Below are positions 18,790-26,722 of a stretch of 64,000 nt of DNA, piece after piece. Both the position numbers and the translations under genes were made by a program. How positions within the stretch are numbered: position 1 is the first letter of the stretch; each line of letters starts with the position of its first letter. The DNA is taken from contig JAFCZJ010000005.1 of the NCBI GenBank assembly GCA_019314375.1, positions 22,098 through 86,097 of the forward strand, given 5' to 3'. Below the pieces are notes generated by a model that worked only from the letters and a program-made list of their open reading frames with translations, searched no databases and was not told the origin of the DNA. This DNA is from Deltaproteobacteria bacterium. Lineage in GTDB: Bacteria > Myxococcota > B64-G9.

Positions 18790-20409
18790 TCACTCGAAGG
18801 AAATAAGACGAAGACCGTAGGGGGGCAATTCTTCCAGCATGTGCCTGGATCGTTCTGCCGGGAAGCTGAGTTCCCTGTCGTCAAACAGGTCCCTGCCTTT
18901 CAGGACCTCTCCCGTCCGTCCCACCCCGCTCAAATCAACGGTGCTTGTTTTTTCGGTTTCAGAGAAGTTAAGCAACACGAGAATCGATCCGGCTCCTCGC
19001 CCGCGCAACATGGCATAGACTGCGCTTTGATCCGTCGTCAGCATGACCCGCTCATCCGAGCGCATTGCCGGCCATTGTCGGCGCAAGGCGATCATCCTTC
19101 GGGTCAGGTTCAACAAACTGTCCGGATTCGCGGCCTGGGTTTCTACGTTGACGGTCGCCGAATCCTCCGCCGGCGCAGTCCAGGGCTCGACCGAGGAGAA
19201 GCCCGCCCCCGGGCCAGCTTGCCAGGCCATGGGGGCTCGTCGACAGACATCGCCCTGGCAGCTTAAGGCATTGGCCATGCCGAGCTCTTCTCCGTAATAC
19301 AGGAAGGGCGTCCCCGGCAGACTGAGCAGGAGCGCCATGGCGGGCCGCAATGGGCCTGTCGCTCCATTCAGGGAAGTGCGCAGTCTGTCCATGTCGTGGT
19401 TGGTCAGAAAAGGTGCGTCGAAACCTCTTTTAGAAAAGCCCTGTTCTGTCCGGCGCAGGCAGCGTTCGATTTCCAAAGGCTCCTCGGCCATCAGGGCGAT
19501 GGGGATTACCTGGGCCAAGTCGAAATTGAAGGCCAGATCAAACTCGTCGTTGTCGCCAGCGTATGTGGCCACGATTTCGGTTGTGGTCCAGGCTTCTGCC
19601 AACCACAGTCCGTCCTCGTCCACCTCGCGCAAATGTCTCTTGAGATCCTTGGCCAGGGCATGGGTGGCATGCGTGTCTGCCTGTTCTCCGCTCTCTTCCT
19701 CGATGAGGTAGCGAGCGGCGTCCACCCTGAAACCATCCACGCCCTGTTCGGACCAAAAGTGCATGGCCTCGATCATGGCCTTGACCGTAAGCGGTTGGCG
19801 CAGGTTGAGATCCGGCATGCCGGACCAAAACAAGCCGTAGTAGTAGTGCTCAGCCTGCGGATGCCAAACAGGGCCACCACCCCAGGGTCGGGTCCAACCT
19901 GGATCCGAATCTCGCCAGATGTACCAGTCCCGCTTTGACTCGTCCGCAAACCAAGGATGCGCGATGGAACTGTGGTTCAAGACCCAGTCGATGATTACCC
20001 TCATGCCTCGTTGATGCGCTTCTTTGCAAAGTCTTTTGAAATCTTCCAGGCTTCCATATTGCGGATTGATGGCCTGGTAGTCGGTCACGTCATAGCCGTG
20101 GTATGAGGGCGAGGGATGGATGGGCATCAGGTAAAGCAGATTCACCTCAAGGTCGGTCCCGCCGGCCTTTCCGTCGTTCAAATAGTCCAGCTTGGAAATG
20201 AGCCCATTCAGGTCGCCGATGCCATCGCCATTCGAATCGGCGAAGGAACGAACGAAAATCTGGTATCCCACCGCATCCCGGGTCCAGTCCGGAGAAGACA
20301 GGTCCACCCTGCTGCCTGATCTTGGCTGGCAGGTCATGCCCATGGACAACAAAGCGAAAACCAAAGCGAGCAGAAGTACAGAATATCGCCTTTTGCGGGC
20401 TGATTTCAT
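18790..20409 (-). CDS. exported alpha-amylase family protein (GH13)
   Basis: 539 residues. An N-terminal signal sequence ends near MGMTCQP; Cys27 might be lipidated, although Thr at -1 is unusual. The (beta/alpha)8 barrel shows the GH13 regions in order: IIDWVLNHSS (I), GFRVDAAR with nucleophile D230 (II), LWLAEAW with acid/base E272 (III) and FLTNHDMDR with D339 (IV). The family acts on alpha-1,4-glucans or related sugars by a retaining mechanism. The C-terminal beta domain (RGAGSILVLLNFSETE) is present. Probably first gene of an operon with the two membrane proteins downstream. Exact substrate cannot be read from the sequence. Confidence 0.93.
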   Translation of the reverse strand: MKSARKRRYSVLLLALVFALLSMGMTCQPRSGSRVDLSSPDWTRDAVGYQIFVRSFADSNGDGIGDLNGLISKLDYLNDGKAGGTDLEVNLLYLMPIHPSPSYHGYDVTDYQAINPQYGSLEDFKRLCKEAHQRGMRVIIDWVLNHSSIAHPWFADESKRDWYIWRDSDPGWTRPWGGGPVWHPQAEHYYYGLFWSGMPDLNLRQPLTVKAMIEAMHFWSEQGVDGFRVDAARYLIEEESGEQADTHATHALAKDLKRHLREVDEDGLWLAEAWTTTEIVATYAGDNDEFDLAFNFDLAQVIPIALMAEEPLEIERCLRRTEQGFSKRGFDAPFLTNHDMDRLRTSLNGATGPLRPAMALLLSLPGTPFLYYGEELGMANALSCQGDVCRRAPMAWQAGPGAGFSSVEPWTAPAEDSATVNVETQAANPDSLLNLTRRMIALRRQWPAMRSDERVMLTTDQSAVYAMLRGRGAGSILVLLNFSETEKTSTVDLSGVGRTGEVLKGRDLFDDRELSFPAERSRHMLEELPPYGLRLISFE

Positions 20410-20454
20410 GTCGATGGCAATCTGGAACTTGGGTCCTGCCTGCCGCGGGCAGAA

Positions 20455-20610
20455 TCAGGTCACTTGTTCCCAATCCTTGACGAGTTGCTTCATCGCGGCT
20501 TTCGTGGGGGGCTTCTTCTGGTTCTGCGTGCTGGTGGTACGGCGTTTGCTGGTGGTCGATTTCGTTTTGCGGGTTCCGTTTCCGCCCTTGCCGGCTTTCG
20601 CGTCAGCCAT
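20455..20610 (-). CDS. 51-aa Lys/Thr-rich basic protein
   Basis: MADAKAGKGGNGTRKTKST and on to KQLVKDWEQVT, preceded by a near-perfect AGGAGGTG at the right distance. The first two thirds is disordered and basic, with many Thr, Ser, Lys and Arg. The end is a short helix (KAAMKQLVKDWEQV). It is too small to be picked by length alone, but the ribosome site and clean stop support it. It resembles the basic tails of histone-like proteins only in composition. Confidence 0.55.
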   Translation of the reverse strand: MADAKAGKGGNGTRKTKSTTSKRRTTSTQNQKKPPTKAAMKQLVKDWEQVT

Positions 20611-20757
20611 ATTAAGAACACCTCCTGAGATAAGTTACCGCAGTCTTTTACTTGTTTTCGGCCAGCCATGAACACGAATAGTCGCGATCGTGGCGCAGAA
20701 GATCGAAAATAATGATTATCGAGGCATCTGTCAAGTGGAGCGAGGGAAAACAGGTAC

Positions 20758-22563
20758 TTAGGCCTGCCTGGTCCCCCTTCGTCGAAGGAAAATCATCGCC
20801 AAGAAGAAGAAGGCGAGACCGCCGGTGGGGCTTCCCGCGCCGGCGCAGCCGCAAGATTCTTCGCTCTCCGGCTCCCAGCCCGGAGGGGCACAACCGATTC
20901 CCTCGTAGTCCACCAGACCATCCGGGCAATTGGAGCCGGTCTGGTCGCCCGACGAGCTGCCCGCATCTTCTAATCCGGCGTCTACCTCACCGGCGTCTTC
21001 TCCACCGGCGTCTACCCCGCCAGCGTCTACCCCACCAGCGTCTACCCCACCGGCGTCTACCCCACCGGCGTCTACCCCACCAGCGTCTACCCCACCAGCG
21101 TCTACCCCACCAGCGTCCACCCCACCGGCGTCCACCCCACCGGCGTCTACCCCACCAGCGTCCACCCCACCGGCGTCTACCCCACCAGCGTCCACCCCAC
21201 CGGCATCCTCGGTGCCTGCGTCAGGAAAACCCCCGTCGAGATCACCTGCGTCCACATCACCACCGTCGGGTTCCGGGGCCTCACAGAAGCTTGAGGGAAG
21301 ACAGTAGAAATCGTTGTCATCGATGTCGGCGCAGCATCCGCCAGGGAAATCCGCCAGGCAATCCGACTCGCTCTCACAGGGCTTGGAGCAGAATGAGTCG
21401 GTCGAACTATACAGGCAAGTCAGGGCACCCAGGTTGGGGTTGCAAAAAGGGCCGTCTGAATCATAGGGATTGCCGCAGGGCTCGCCCAGTGCCCCCATGA
21501 AATCGTAGGTCGTCTGCGTTTGACAGCTTCCAGCACCCGGGGTGAATTCGACTTCGAGGTGGTACAGGCCTGCCTGTTCCACGCCGCTGGAGTTGACGAA
21601 AGTGTCCGCCACCAAATAATAGCGACCGCAGACATCGATGGGCAGATCCAGCATGCTGTCATGCCGAGCAAAACAATCGCGCTCGGCGACATCCCGATAC
21701 AGATGCACGTCGATGTCGACCCCGGTGCCGTCTGTGACCGTCACGAAAAGCTGTCCCGGTTGTTGAATATCGAAGACATAGATGAACTCTCGTCCCGATT
21801 CGTTGGTGCCCGGCATGGCCCCGCAGGCATCCAGCAAGTCGGAAGGCGCATTGAGGGTGTTGCGATCATCGCTATAAGGAAAAGAACTGATAACGATGGG
21901 GTTGCTCAAGGTACCCAGATCGGAGCCGCCGTCGGTGATGTCATCAAAGCGGATTCGGTCGAAGCCGGACACGCCGGACCAACTCGACACCGGGTTGAGC
22001 CAGGTCACCGGCGGCATGGCCTCGAAGTAGCGAAGGCTGCCATCGGGCAGTCGGTCGTAAAACAAAGTAATGTGGTAGCCCGGTTCGTTGAAGGCGTCCC
22101 CAGGCAGCAGATCGTTGTCCGAGGTGAAAACCGAGGTTACTGCCTCAATGGTCCAGGTGCCGTAGTGGCCGGTGTTCCAGACCACGCTCACGTAACCCGA
22201 GCAATCCACGCCCGTCGTACAACTCGCGACGTCGCCGCCCACCGGCGTGCCCGCCCCGTATCCATTGGCGATTCGTTCATCAAAATCATGCAAAGTCACA
22301 TAGCCGCCCCAATCGTAGGGCAAGCCCATGTGATCGCCGATGACGAATTCGCTGGAATAGCCCGACAGGCAACTCGCTTGCAGGTTGTCCGAGTCGCAAG
22401 TCCAGGGATGAAGACAATAAGCCCGAGCCCGGTCGATGACCTCGGCGCGGGAAATGGCTTGGCTGGTGGATGGCCAGAAGGCGACCAAAACCGCCATGAG
22501 AAATAATGAATGCATCAAAGACTTCAGCAAAGACTTCAGCAAAGACTTCAGCAAAGACTTCAT
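20758..22563 (-). CDS. secreted NlpC/P60-like cysteine peptidase with VDAGG linker and MYXO-CTERM-like tail
   Basis: 601 residues from the ATG at 22563, which overlaps the upstream stop (ATGA). The signal region begins with four KSLL/KSLM units and ends near TSQAIS. Residues 75-170 look like an NlpC/P60 (CHAP-type) hydrolase: YDWGGY, DCSGYVSVVWNTG (C121) and PGYHITLFYD (H164), which fits peptidoglycan cleavage. A beta-rich domain follows (IYVFDIQQPGQLFVTVTDG), then a Cys-rich region, 13 tandem VDAGG units and a C-terminal GCGCAGAG plus hydrophobic helix plus RRRG. That tail matches the MYXO-CTERM surface-sorting pattern. The catalytic assignment is by motif only. Confidence 0.8.
   Translation of the reverse strand: MKSLLKSLLKSLLKSLMHSLFLMAVLVAFWPSTSQAISRAEVIDRARAYCLHPWTCDSDNLQASCLSGYSSEFVIGDHMGLPYDWGGYVTLHDFDERIANGYGAGTPVGGDVASCTTGVDCSGYVSVVWNTGHYGTWTIEAVTSVFTSDNDLLPGDAFNEPGYHITLFYDRLPDGSLRYFEAMPPVTWLNPVSSWSGVSGFDRIRFDDITDGGSDLGTLSNPIVISSFPYSDDRNTLNAPSDLLDACGAMPGTNESGREFIYVFDIQQPGQLFVTVTDGTGVDIDVHLYRDVAERDCFARHDSMLDLPIDVCGRYYLVADTFVNSSGVEQAGLYHLEVEFTPGAGSCQTQTTYDFMGALGEPCGNPYDSDGPFCNPNLGALTCLYSSTDSFCSKPCESESDCLADFPGGCCADIDDNDFYCLPSSFCEAPEPDGGDVDAGDLDGGFPDAGTEDAGGVDAGGVDAGGVDAGGVDAGGVDAGGVDAGGVDAGGVDAGGVDAGGVDAGGVDAGGVDAGGVDAGGEDAGEVDAGLEDAGSSSGDQTGSNCPDGLVDYEGIGCAPPGWEPESEESCGCAGAGSPTGGLAFFFLAMIFLRRRGTRQA
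21008..21202 (-). repeat. 13 tandem 15-bp units encoding VDAGG
   Basis: In-frame repeat with core gcgtctacc and small third-position changes (tct/tcc, cca/ccg). It forms the disordered linker before the MYXO-CTERM-like tail. Confidence 0.9.
22513..22560 (-). repeat. four tandem 12-bp units at the signal-peptide start
   Basis: Unit aagtctttgctg repeated four times, the last ending atg. It encodes KSLL three times and KSLM once, directly after the start codon. Twelve is a multiple of three, so slippage would change signal-peptide length without shifting the frame. Confidence 0.9.
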
Positions 22564-23489
22564 GGCATCCCCCAAGCCCAGACCTGAAGCCCGTCAGCTA
22601 CCGGGTGCAGCATCACGCAGCGTTGATCGCGACAGGAGAAGCGACCATAGGGGACATAGAGCCAATCGGAAGCAAGATCGAGACGAGCGCCGACCTGACC
22701 ATCCTCAATGCGCACAACAGAACGCCTGACAGTACTCGGGCCGTCGGCCACTTCCAGCTCAAGCAGCAAGTCCTTTCCCATGCAAGGAGATGCAAAACGG
22801 ACCGAGCGCAAACCCTCACCCAGGTCAAGCTCAGTCCAACGCTGCCCATCGCCCTCTCTCCCCCGCACCGGCCCCGTCGTGCCTTCCTTCAAGGCGAGCC
22901 GCACGAGACCATCCTGCTCCAGTCTCAGCCCGCATCCTTGCAAGCTCCCAACCGGTCCATGTCGCCTGTCCAAGCGGACCGCCTTAAGACCCCGAGGCGC
23001 ATCAGGCCCCCCAAGCATAAACCGCTCACCAAAGGCGTTTTCCATTTCCACTTCGCCTAAGGGGGTTATGGCCAAACTGCGCACGGTACCCAAATGCAAA
23101 GAAACCGGCAGGCTGCCCAGATGATCACCATCCGAGTCCAAAACCTCCACAGCCCGAAGATGCCTGCGCCAAAGCGCCACACGTCCGTCCGAGCCCACCG
23201 CCAAAAGATCACAATGTCCCGGCAGTTTGATGCTGCGCAACAAGCGCCCAGATTCGCTAAGCACCTGCACCCGATCGTCCAGGCCATCCAAAATCCAGAT
23301 CTCGCCCTCGGGCCCCAAGCTCACCGCCCCCGGCCCCTGCACCGGCCGCCCCTCACCACCCGAATCCAAATAAAACGGTGCCGCGGCCCAAGGCAGTTCA
23401 AAAAGAAGCTCAGCCGACGGAGCAGCCGAAACGGTCCCAAAGCCAGTCAGCAAAAACAAAAGAAATGAAATCCCAAGCGATCGATACAA
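22560..23489 (-). CDS. secreted beta-propeller-like protein
   Basis: 309 residues with a signal peptide ending near TVSAAPS. Repeated short strands of NHL/propeller type are visible (GPGAVSLGPEGEIWILDGLD, GHCDLLAVGSDGRVALW, VRSLAITPLGEVEME). No catalytic motif. It overlaps the NlpC/P60-like gene by four bases and precedes it, so the two are probably made together. Role unknown; propellers of this sort usually mediate binding. Confidence 0.7.
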   Translation of the reverse strand: MYRSLGISFLLFLLTGFGTVSAAPSAELLFELPWAAAPFYLDSGGEGRPVQGPGAVSLGPEGEIWILDGLDDRVQVLSESGRLLRSIKLPGHCDLLAVGSDGRVALWRRHLRAVEVLDSDGDHLGSLPVSLHLGTVRSLAITPLGEVEMENAFGERFMLGGPDAPRGLKAVRLDRRHGPVGSLQGCGLRLEQDGLVRLALKEGTTGPVRGREGDGQRWTELDLGEGLRSVRFASPCMGKDLLLELEVADGPSTVRRSVVRIEDGQVGARLDLASDWLYVPYGRFSCRDQRCVMLHPVADGLQVWAWGMP

Positions 23490-23611
23490 AATACCCTCCC
23501 AGGCGAGCTGCGATTCCTACCAAATTCTTATGAAAGAGGCAATGCCAGGAAACGGAGGAACCGCGTTGTCAGATGTGTTCTGCAAAAAAGGATGGGACGC
23601 TGTGGGGTTTT

Positions 23612-23665
23612 CATTATCGAAAGGGTTTGCTTGTCCGTAAACGTCCGACCGACCACGTCGAATAT
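23612..23665 (-). pseudogene. possible decayed vapC 3' fragment
   Basis: The stretch cattatcgaaagggtttg and its continuation resembles the 3' end of the intact vapC (25155-25185), about 27 of 32 bases by eye, with fading likeness beyond. No open frame remains. The rest of the 248-base gap 23490-23737 shows no gene. Confidence 0.35.
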
Positions 23666-23737
23666 GCCCGACACAATGTGGCACTCAACCAATGCCAGTC
23701 GCGGGTGTAGTAAATCGGCGATTGGCGTTGCAAGACA

Positions 23738-24349
23738 TTACCTCCGCCCCCGATTTCTGTCCCGATTTCTCTTGTTGCCTTGTTGGGGATTGGGGTAACC
23801 ACCCAGGCGGACAATCTTGAAGACAACTTTCGGAGATAATGCATATGGAGGTCTCAATGTTTCTTTCCATTCTGCCAACAGGATTTGAAGAGGAATTTTT
23901 CGGTACCAAGCATCTGCACATTTCTCGTTACGGACTTTCGGCCCCAGCGATGAGCTAACTCTTTTTTGCTTCAAGAATGCCAAATCTTTGTCCCCCACCA
24001 GTAAGACAACGGCCTGTCCCCAAACTTCATCATCTGAGGTGTCGACCTCTTGTTCCCAACAGCAAGTCATCTTGTACCTGTATGGCGATTTCGCCAACCC
24101 GGCACCAGGTGTTCGGAAAGGCCCCCCCAAGAGTAATTGGGGACGAGAACAAGGAATTGTTCTTTCAATTATTTTATTCTGATAGCTGTTTTGGTTGAGG
24201 GCAAGCTCCTCAAGGCCTACTACTCCATTCTGATCCAGGCTCACCCTTTCCAAATTGTCCACAACTGCTTCTTGAGCACGAACCTCTTCAGCATCCTGCC
24301 TACAAGAAACACATAAGACTAGGAAAACCATCGCGGTCTTCAAACCCAT
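23738..24349 (-). CDS. putative lipoprotein, unknown
   Basis: 203 residues from MGLKTAMVFL at 24349 (AGGAGTTGGTA upstream). A short hydrophobic signal ends at LCVSC, a plausible lipobox. The mature part contains a CC pair (KMTCCWEQEVD) and no domain I know. The last 20 residues (PQQGNKRNRDRNRGRR) are low-complexity and overlap two copies of a cccgatttct word, so the original C-terminus may have been altered. Base composition is lower in GC than most of the window, which fits an accessory region. Confidence 0.55.
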   Translation of the reverse strand: MGLKTAMVFLVLCVSCRQDAEEVRAQEAVVDNLERVSLDQNGVVGLEELALNQNSYQNKIIERTIPCSRPQLLLGGPFRTPGAGLAKSPYRYKMTCCWEQEVDTSDDEVWGQAVVLLVGDKDLAFLKQKRVSSSLGPKVRNEKCADAWYRKIPLQILLAEWKETLRPPYALSPKVVFKIVRLGGYPNPQQGNKRNRDRNRGRR

Positions 24350-24390
24350 TACCAACTCCTGCAATTTGATACGAGCATTCCGACCCCAAA

Positions 24391-24410
24391 AAGGTGCCAT
24401 ACGAGTCGTA
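24391..24410 (-). repeat. copy of the RAYT-associated repeat
   Basis: Twenty bases (aaggtgccatacgagtcgta) are identical to 53028-53047 beside the transposase. It lies in the gap between the DUF2247-like gene and the lipoprotein gene, followed by attgttgggg. Confidence 0.7.
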
Positions 24411-24454
24411 CTATTGTTGGGGTTCTCGGTCACTTCTAGGGATTCTCGACTACC

Positions 24455-24967
24455 TTATTTTTCGGAAGCGACCAATTTCCTTGCGGTCTCGTCGAGGTAC
24501 CATTTCCATCGTTCGAACAGTCGTTTCACGTTTGCCTCTCGGCTCCCAAGATCCGGCCCGTCCATCGGCATGTACCTGACGAACTTCACTATTTGCTCCG
24601 GGTAATCAAAATCTGCGTAAACTTCCTCGACTTTTTGCAAAGGGTCTTGGTGCGCATCACGATTCTCGTAGAGCCACGCCAGTACGAGGTAAAGCCATCT
24701 GTTGCGAATATCATTCTCTGAGCGAGGGGGGTCACCATCCGCAAGTTTGTTGATTGGCCCCATTATTGGATTGTCTTTTTCTGCGCTGGCAAGGTCAACT
24801 AAAGCTGCCGATGGCTGTTCGAGTCCGGCGGCCTGTTCGATGGCTAGCTCGACCGGTGCCCAAGGGTCGAGCAGCTCTTTATCGAGTCCGAAGCGAACCT
24901 CTCGCCAACTCATACGAACCAGCCCCCTGATAAATTCGTATGGGATACTCAAACGCACAATGTCCAT
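24455..24967 (-). CDS. DUF2247-like protein
   Basis: 170 residues from MDIVRLSIPYEF, with GAGGTGATGAT upstream. No signal peptide. The start SIPYEFIRGLVRMSWREVRFGL and the helical middle RNRWLYLVLAWLYENRD resemble the DUF2247 family as I remember it, a group of small cytoplasmic proteins often found beside toxins or in accessory regions. The family call is moderate. It stands in the toxin-antitoxin-rich segment. Confidence 0.55.
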   Translation of the reverse strand: MDIVRLSIPYEFIRGLVRMSWREVRFGLDKELLDPWAPVELAIEQAAGLEQPSAALVDLASAEKDNPIMGPINKLADGDPPRSENDIRNRWLYLVLAWLYENRDAHQDPLQKVEEVYADFDYPEQIVKFVRYMPMDGPDLGSREANVKRLFERWKWYLDETARKLVASEK

Positions 24968-25082
24968 ATCATCACCTCGTAATTTAGTTCGGTAAGCCGG
25001 TTATGCTCCCACCAGGAATGAAGCGTTGATGAGTTACAGCGCCACTCGCTTCGAGTATATATTCGAATATCCCAGCTCGACT

Positions 25083-25133
25083 TGGTCTTGCAAAAGTCGC
25101 ACAACGGAAAGACATCCGGTTAGGCTGCTGGTC
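25083..25133 (+). pseudogene. fragment of an mntA-like 3' end
   Basis: About 84 percent identical by eye to 26670-26720, the end of the intact mntA plus eight bases. In the matching frame it still reads [13 protein letters not shown] and a stop, against LVLQKSHEGKTSD in the intact gene. It is left over from a second copy or from the insertion of the VapBC/HepT-MntA segment. Confidence 0.65.
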
Positions 25134-25159
25134 TTCGTTTTTTCATCGTGGGATGTTCA

Positions 25160-25582
25160 TTATCGGAAGGGATTGTTTATCCGGACACCGTGGATGATTT
25201 GGCCGTCGGACATGTCTTCGGACAGCAGCACCTCCGCGCCGCCGCGGACCGCGGCCTGGACGATCATGGAATCCCAGAATGACAGTTTGTAGCGGTTATA
25301 GATGTCGATGGCCGCCAGTATCGAATCGCCGTCGTTGATGACCACGGTCCACTTGAGCAGGTCCTCGATGACTTGTCTTGCGCTTGCGGATTCTACGGGT
25401 TTGGCGATCTTTCTCGTCAAGGTTGTGAAAAATTCCTGAAGAACCTGCGTGCTGAGAATGCCCATGCCGCTTTCCCACAGCTCCAAGAGGGTATCACGAG
25501 CGATCTCATTCTTGCGGCCTGCCGAATTGTCATGGGCATACACGAGTACATTCGTGTCCAGAAAGATTCTAGTCCCTTTCAT
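25160..25582 (-). CDS. vapC: PIN-domain toxin, VapC family
   Basis: 140 residues, typical PIN length. Acidic residues are in place: D9 (FLDTNVLVYA), E50 (VLQEFFTTL), D104 (SFWDSMIVQAA) and D123 (LLSEDMSDG). VapC toxins are Mg-dependent endoribonucleases cutting tRNA or rRNA. The start overlaps the antitoxin gene by 14 bases, so translation is coupled, and transcription should be controlled at the palindrome 25839-25871. Confidence 0.93.
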   Translation of the reverse strand: MKGTRIFLDTNVLVYAHDNSAGRKNEIARDTLLELWESGMGILSTQVLQEFFTTLTRKIAKPVESASARQVIEDLLKWTVVINDGDSILAAIDIYNRYKLSFWDSMIVQAAVRGGAEVLLSEDMSDGQIIHGVRINNPFR

Positions 25583-25814
25583 GCAGTTCCTCCCTGGATA
25601 CCTTGATCTGCCCCTTTGTGCCGAGATCGAAGGAGTGCATTAATGTGTGCCTGTGCCGTCGGCGTGCTTTGCGATAACCCGAATCCTCTTGGACTCGCTC
25701 TTCGATAGACTCTCGGACGAGCTCGCTCAGTGAAATCTCTTTGCGTGCAGCAAGTATTTTTGCCTTTTTCAACAAGCCCTTGGGCAAAGAAAGGGTCAAA
25801 TTCTGCTTTTCCAT
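25569..25814 (-). CDS. vapB: ribbon-helix-helix antitoxin, VapB-like
   Basis: 81 residues. The N-terminus (NLTLSLPKGLLKKAKILAA, then EISLSELVRESIEE) is a ribbon-helix-helix DNA-binding fold, and the C-terminal tail should wrap the toxin. AGGAGGAAAAC precedes the start. First gene of the pair, 24 bases downstream of the long palindrome. The symbol follows the pairing with a VapC toxin; the exact antitoxin subfamily is not certain. Confidence 0.85.
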   Translation of the reverse strand: MEKQNLTLSLPKGLLKKAKILAARKEISLSELVRESIEERVQEDSGYRKARRRHRHTLMHSFDLGTKGQIKVSREELHERD

Positions 25815-25838
25815 GCTTTGTTTTCCTCCTCTCCTGTG

Positions 25839-25871
25839 TCACATTAATATGTGTACCACATATTAATGTGA
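25839..25871. promoter_or_regulatory. 15-bp perfect inverted repeat, likely VapBC operator
   Basis: Arms tcacattaatatgtg and its exact complement, separated by tac. It is AT-rich, 24 bases before the vapB start, and overlaps a possible -10 region. RHH antitoxins typically autoregulate at such sites. Confidence 0.75.
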
Positions 25872-25924
25872 TCTTCAACCACGCCGAACGCTGCCGGTAT
25901 CAAATGAGGCTTCGGCCGACGTAC

Positions 25925-25953
25925 TTGACCCGGCATGTCGGCCTGGATACTGT
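25925..25953 (+). promoter_or_regulatory. candidate promoter for hepT-mntA
   Basis: TTGACC, 17-base spacer, TACTGT, 42 bases before the HepT start. The -10 is weak. Confidence 0.4.
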
Positions 25954-25995
25954 TTTGGAGAAGACGCGCTTTTGCCCCAAAAAGGACGACGGTCC

Positions 25996-26397
25996 ATGAA
26001 CGAAACGCTTTCACTCGAAGCCCTTAAAAAGGCGCTGGCTCAGCTGGAAAAGGGAATCGAACAAGCCGGCCTGAATCCTGGCGACGAGCTGATGCGGGAC
26101 GGCGTGATCCAGCGATTCGAATACAGCATGGACATCTGCTGGAAAACCATTCAGCGCTACTTGAAGACCGTCGCTGGAGTGCAAGACTCAGCCATTCGCT
26201 CCAAGAAAGATCTTTTTCGCGAAGCGGCCCGGCTTGCTCTGGTCCAAAGCGCCGAAGCCTGGATCGGTCATTACGAAGCGCGCAACGTAACCTCCCATTC
26301 CTACAATGCCCGGATGGCGCAACAGGTCTTTGAGCGAGCCCAACTTTTCCTCGTTGACGCAAAGTCCCTGCTTGCCGAATTGCAAAATGACGCTTGA
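25996..26397 (+). CDS. hepT: HepT-like HEPN toxin (HI0074 family)
   Basis: 133 residues from MNETLSLEAL; an upstream ATG in frame at 25972 has no better context. All-helical HI0074-type fold. The HEPN motif is R96-X4-H101-X-Y103 (ARNVTSHSYN), the RX4HXY signature of HepT toxins whose tyrosine is AMPylated by the partner MntA. Its stop lies inside the start of mntA, so the two are coupled. Older annotation calls this family nucleotidyltransferase substrate-binding protein. Confidence 0.9.
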   Translation: MNETLSLEALKKALAQLEKGIEQAGLNPGDELMRDGVIQRFEYSMDICWKTIQRYLKTVAGVQDSAIRSKKDLFREAARLALVQSAEAWIGHYEARNVTSHSYNARMAQQVFERAQLFLVDAKSLLAELQNDA

Positions 26398-26710
26398 CGT
26401 CCGAGCCGATCATCTGGCGATGGTCCAGTCCATCCTCGGCAAACGCATCCCAAACCAGGAGGTCTGGGCCTTTGGTTCCCGGGTGACCGGTGGCGCAAAC
26501 GCCGTGTCAGATCTGGATCTGGTCATCATCTCGGATGAGGCCCTCTCCTTTGAAACCCTGGCCGCCCTGCGAGATGATTTCAGCGAATCAAACATCCCCT
26601 ACAAGGTCGATGTACTCGATTGGGCCATGACCGATCCGTCTTTCCAAACAATCATCCGCCAACAACACCTGGTCCTGCAAAAGTCCCACGAGGGAAAGAC
26701 ATCCGATTAG
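26387..26710 (+). CDS. mntA: MntA-like minimal nucleotidyltransferase antitoxin
   Basis: 107 residues. Motif GSX10DXD is exact (G30-S31, D42, D44: FGSRVTGGANAVSDLDLVI), with a third Asp at D75 (YKVDVLDW). This family AMPylates and so silences HepT. Overlaps hepT by 11 bases. Its last 41 bases and the following eight recur as a fragment at 25083-25133. Confidence 0.9.
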   Translation: MTLDVRADHLAMVQSILGKRIPNQEVWAFGSRVTGGANAVSDLDLVIISDEALSFETLAALRDDFSESNIPYKVDVLDWAMTDPSFQTIIRQQHLVLQKSHEGKTSD

Positions 26711-26722
26711 GCTACTACTCCC

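Noticed and set aside
20490..20675. 61-codon minus-strand frame rich in Pro/Arg
   Set aside because: The overlapping 51-aa frame at 20455-20610 has a strong ribosome site and a sensible composition.
20985..21205. CRISPR-like regular repeats
   Set aside because: The 15-bp units are directly adjacent with no spacers and encode VDAGG in frame.
21520..22506. 328-codon plus-strand frame opposite the NlpC/P60-like gene
   Set aside because: No signal, ribosome site or recognisable domain; the minus-strand gene is clearly protein-like.
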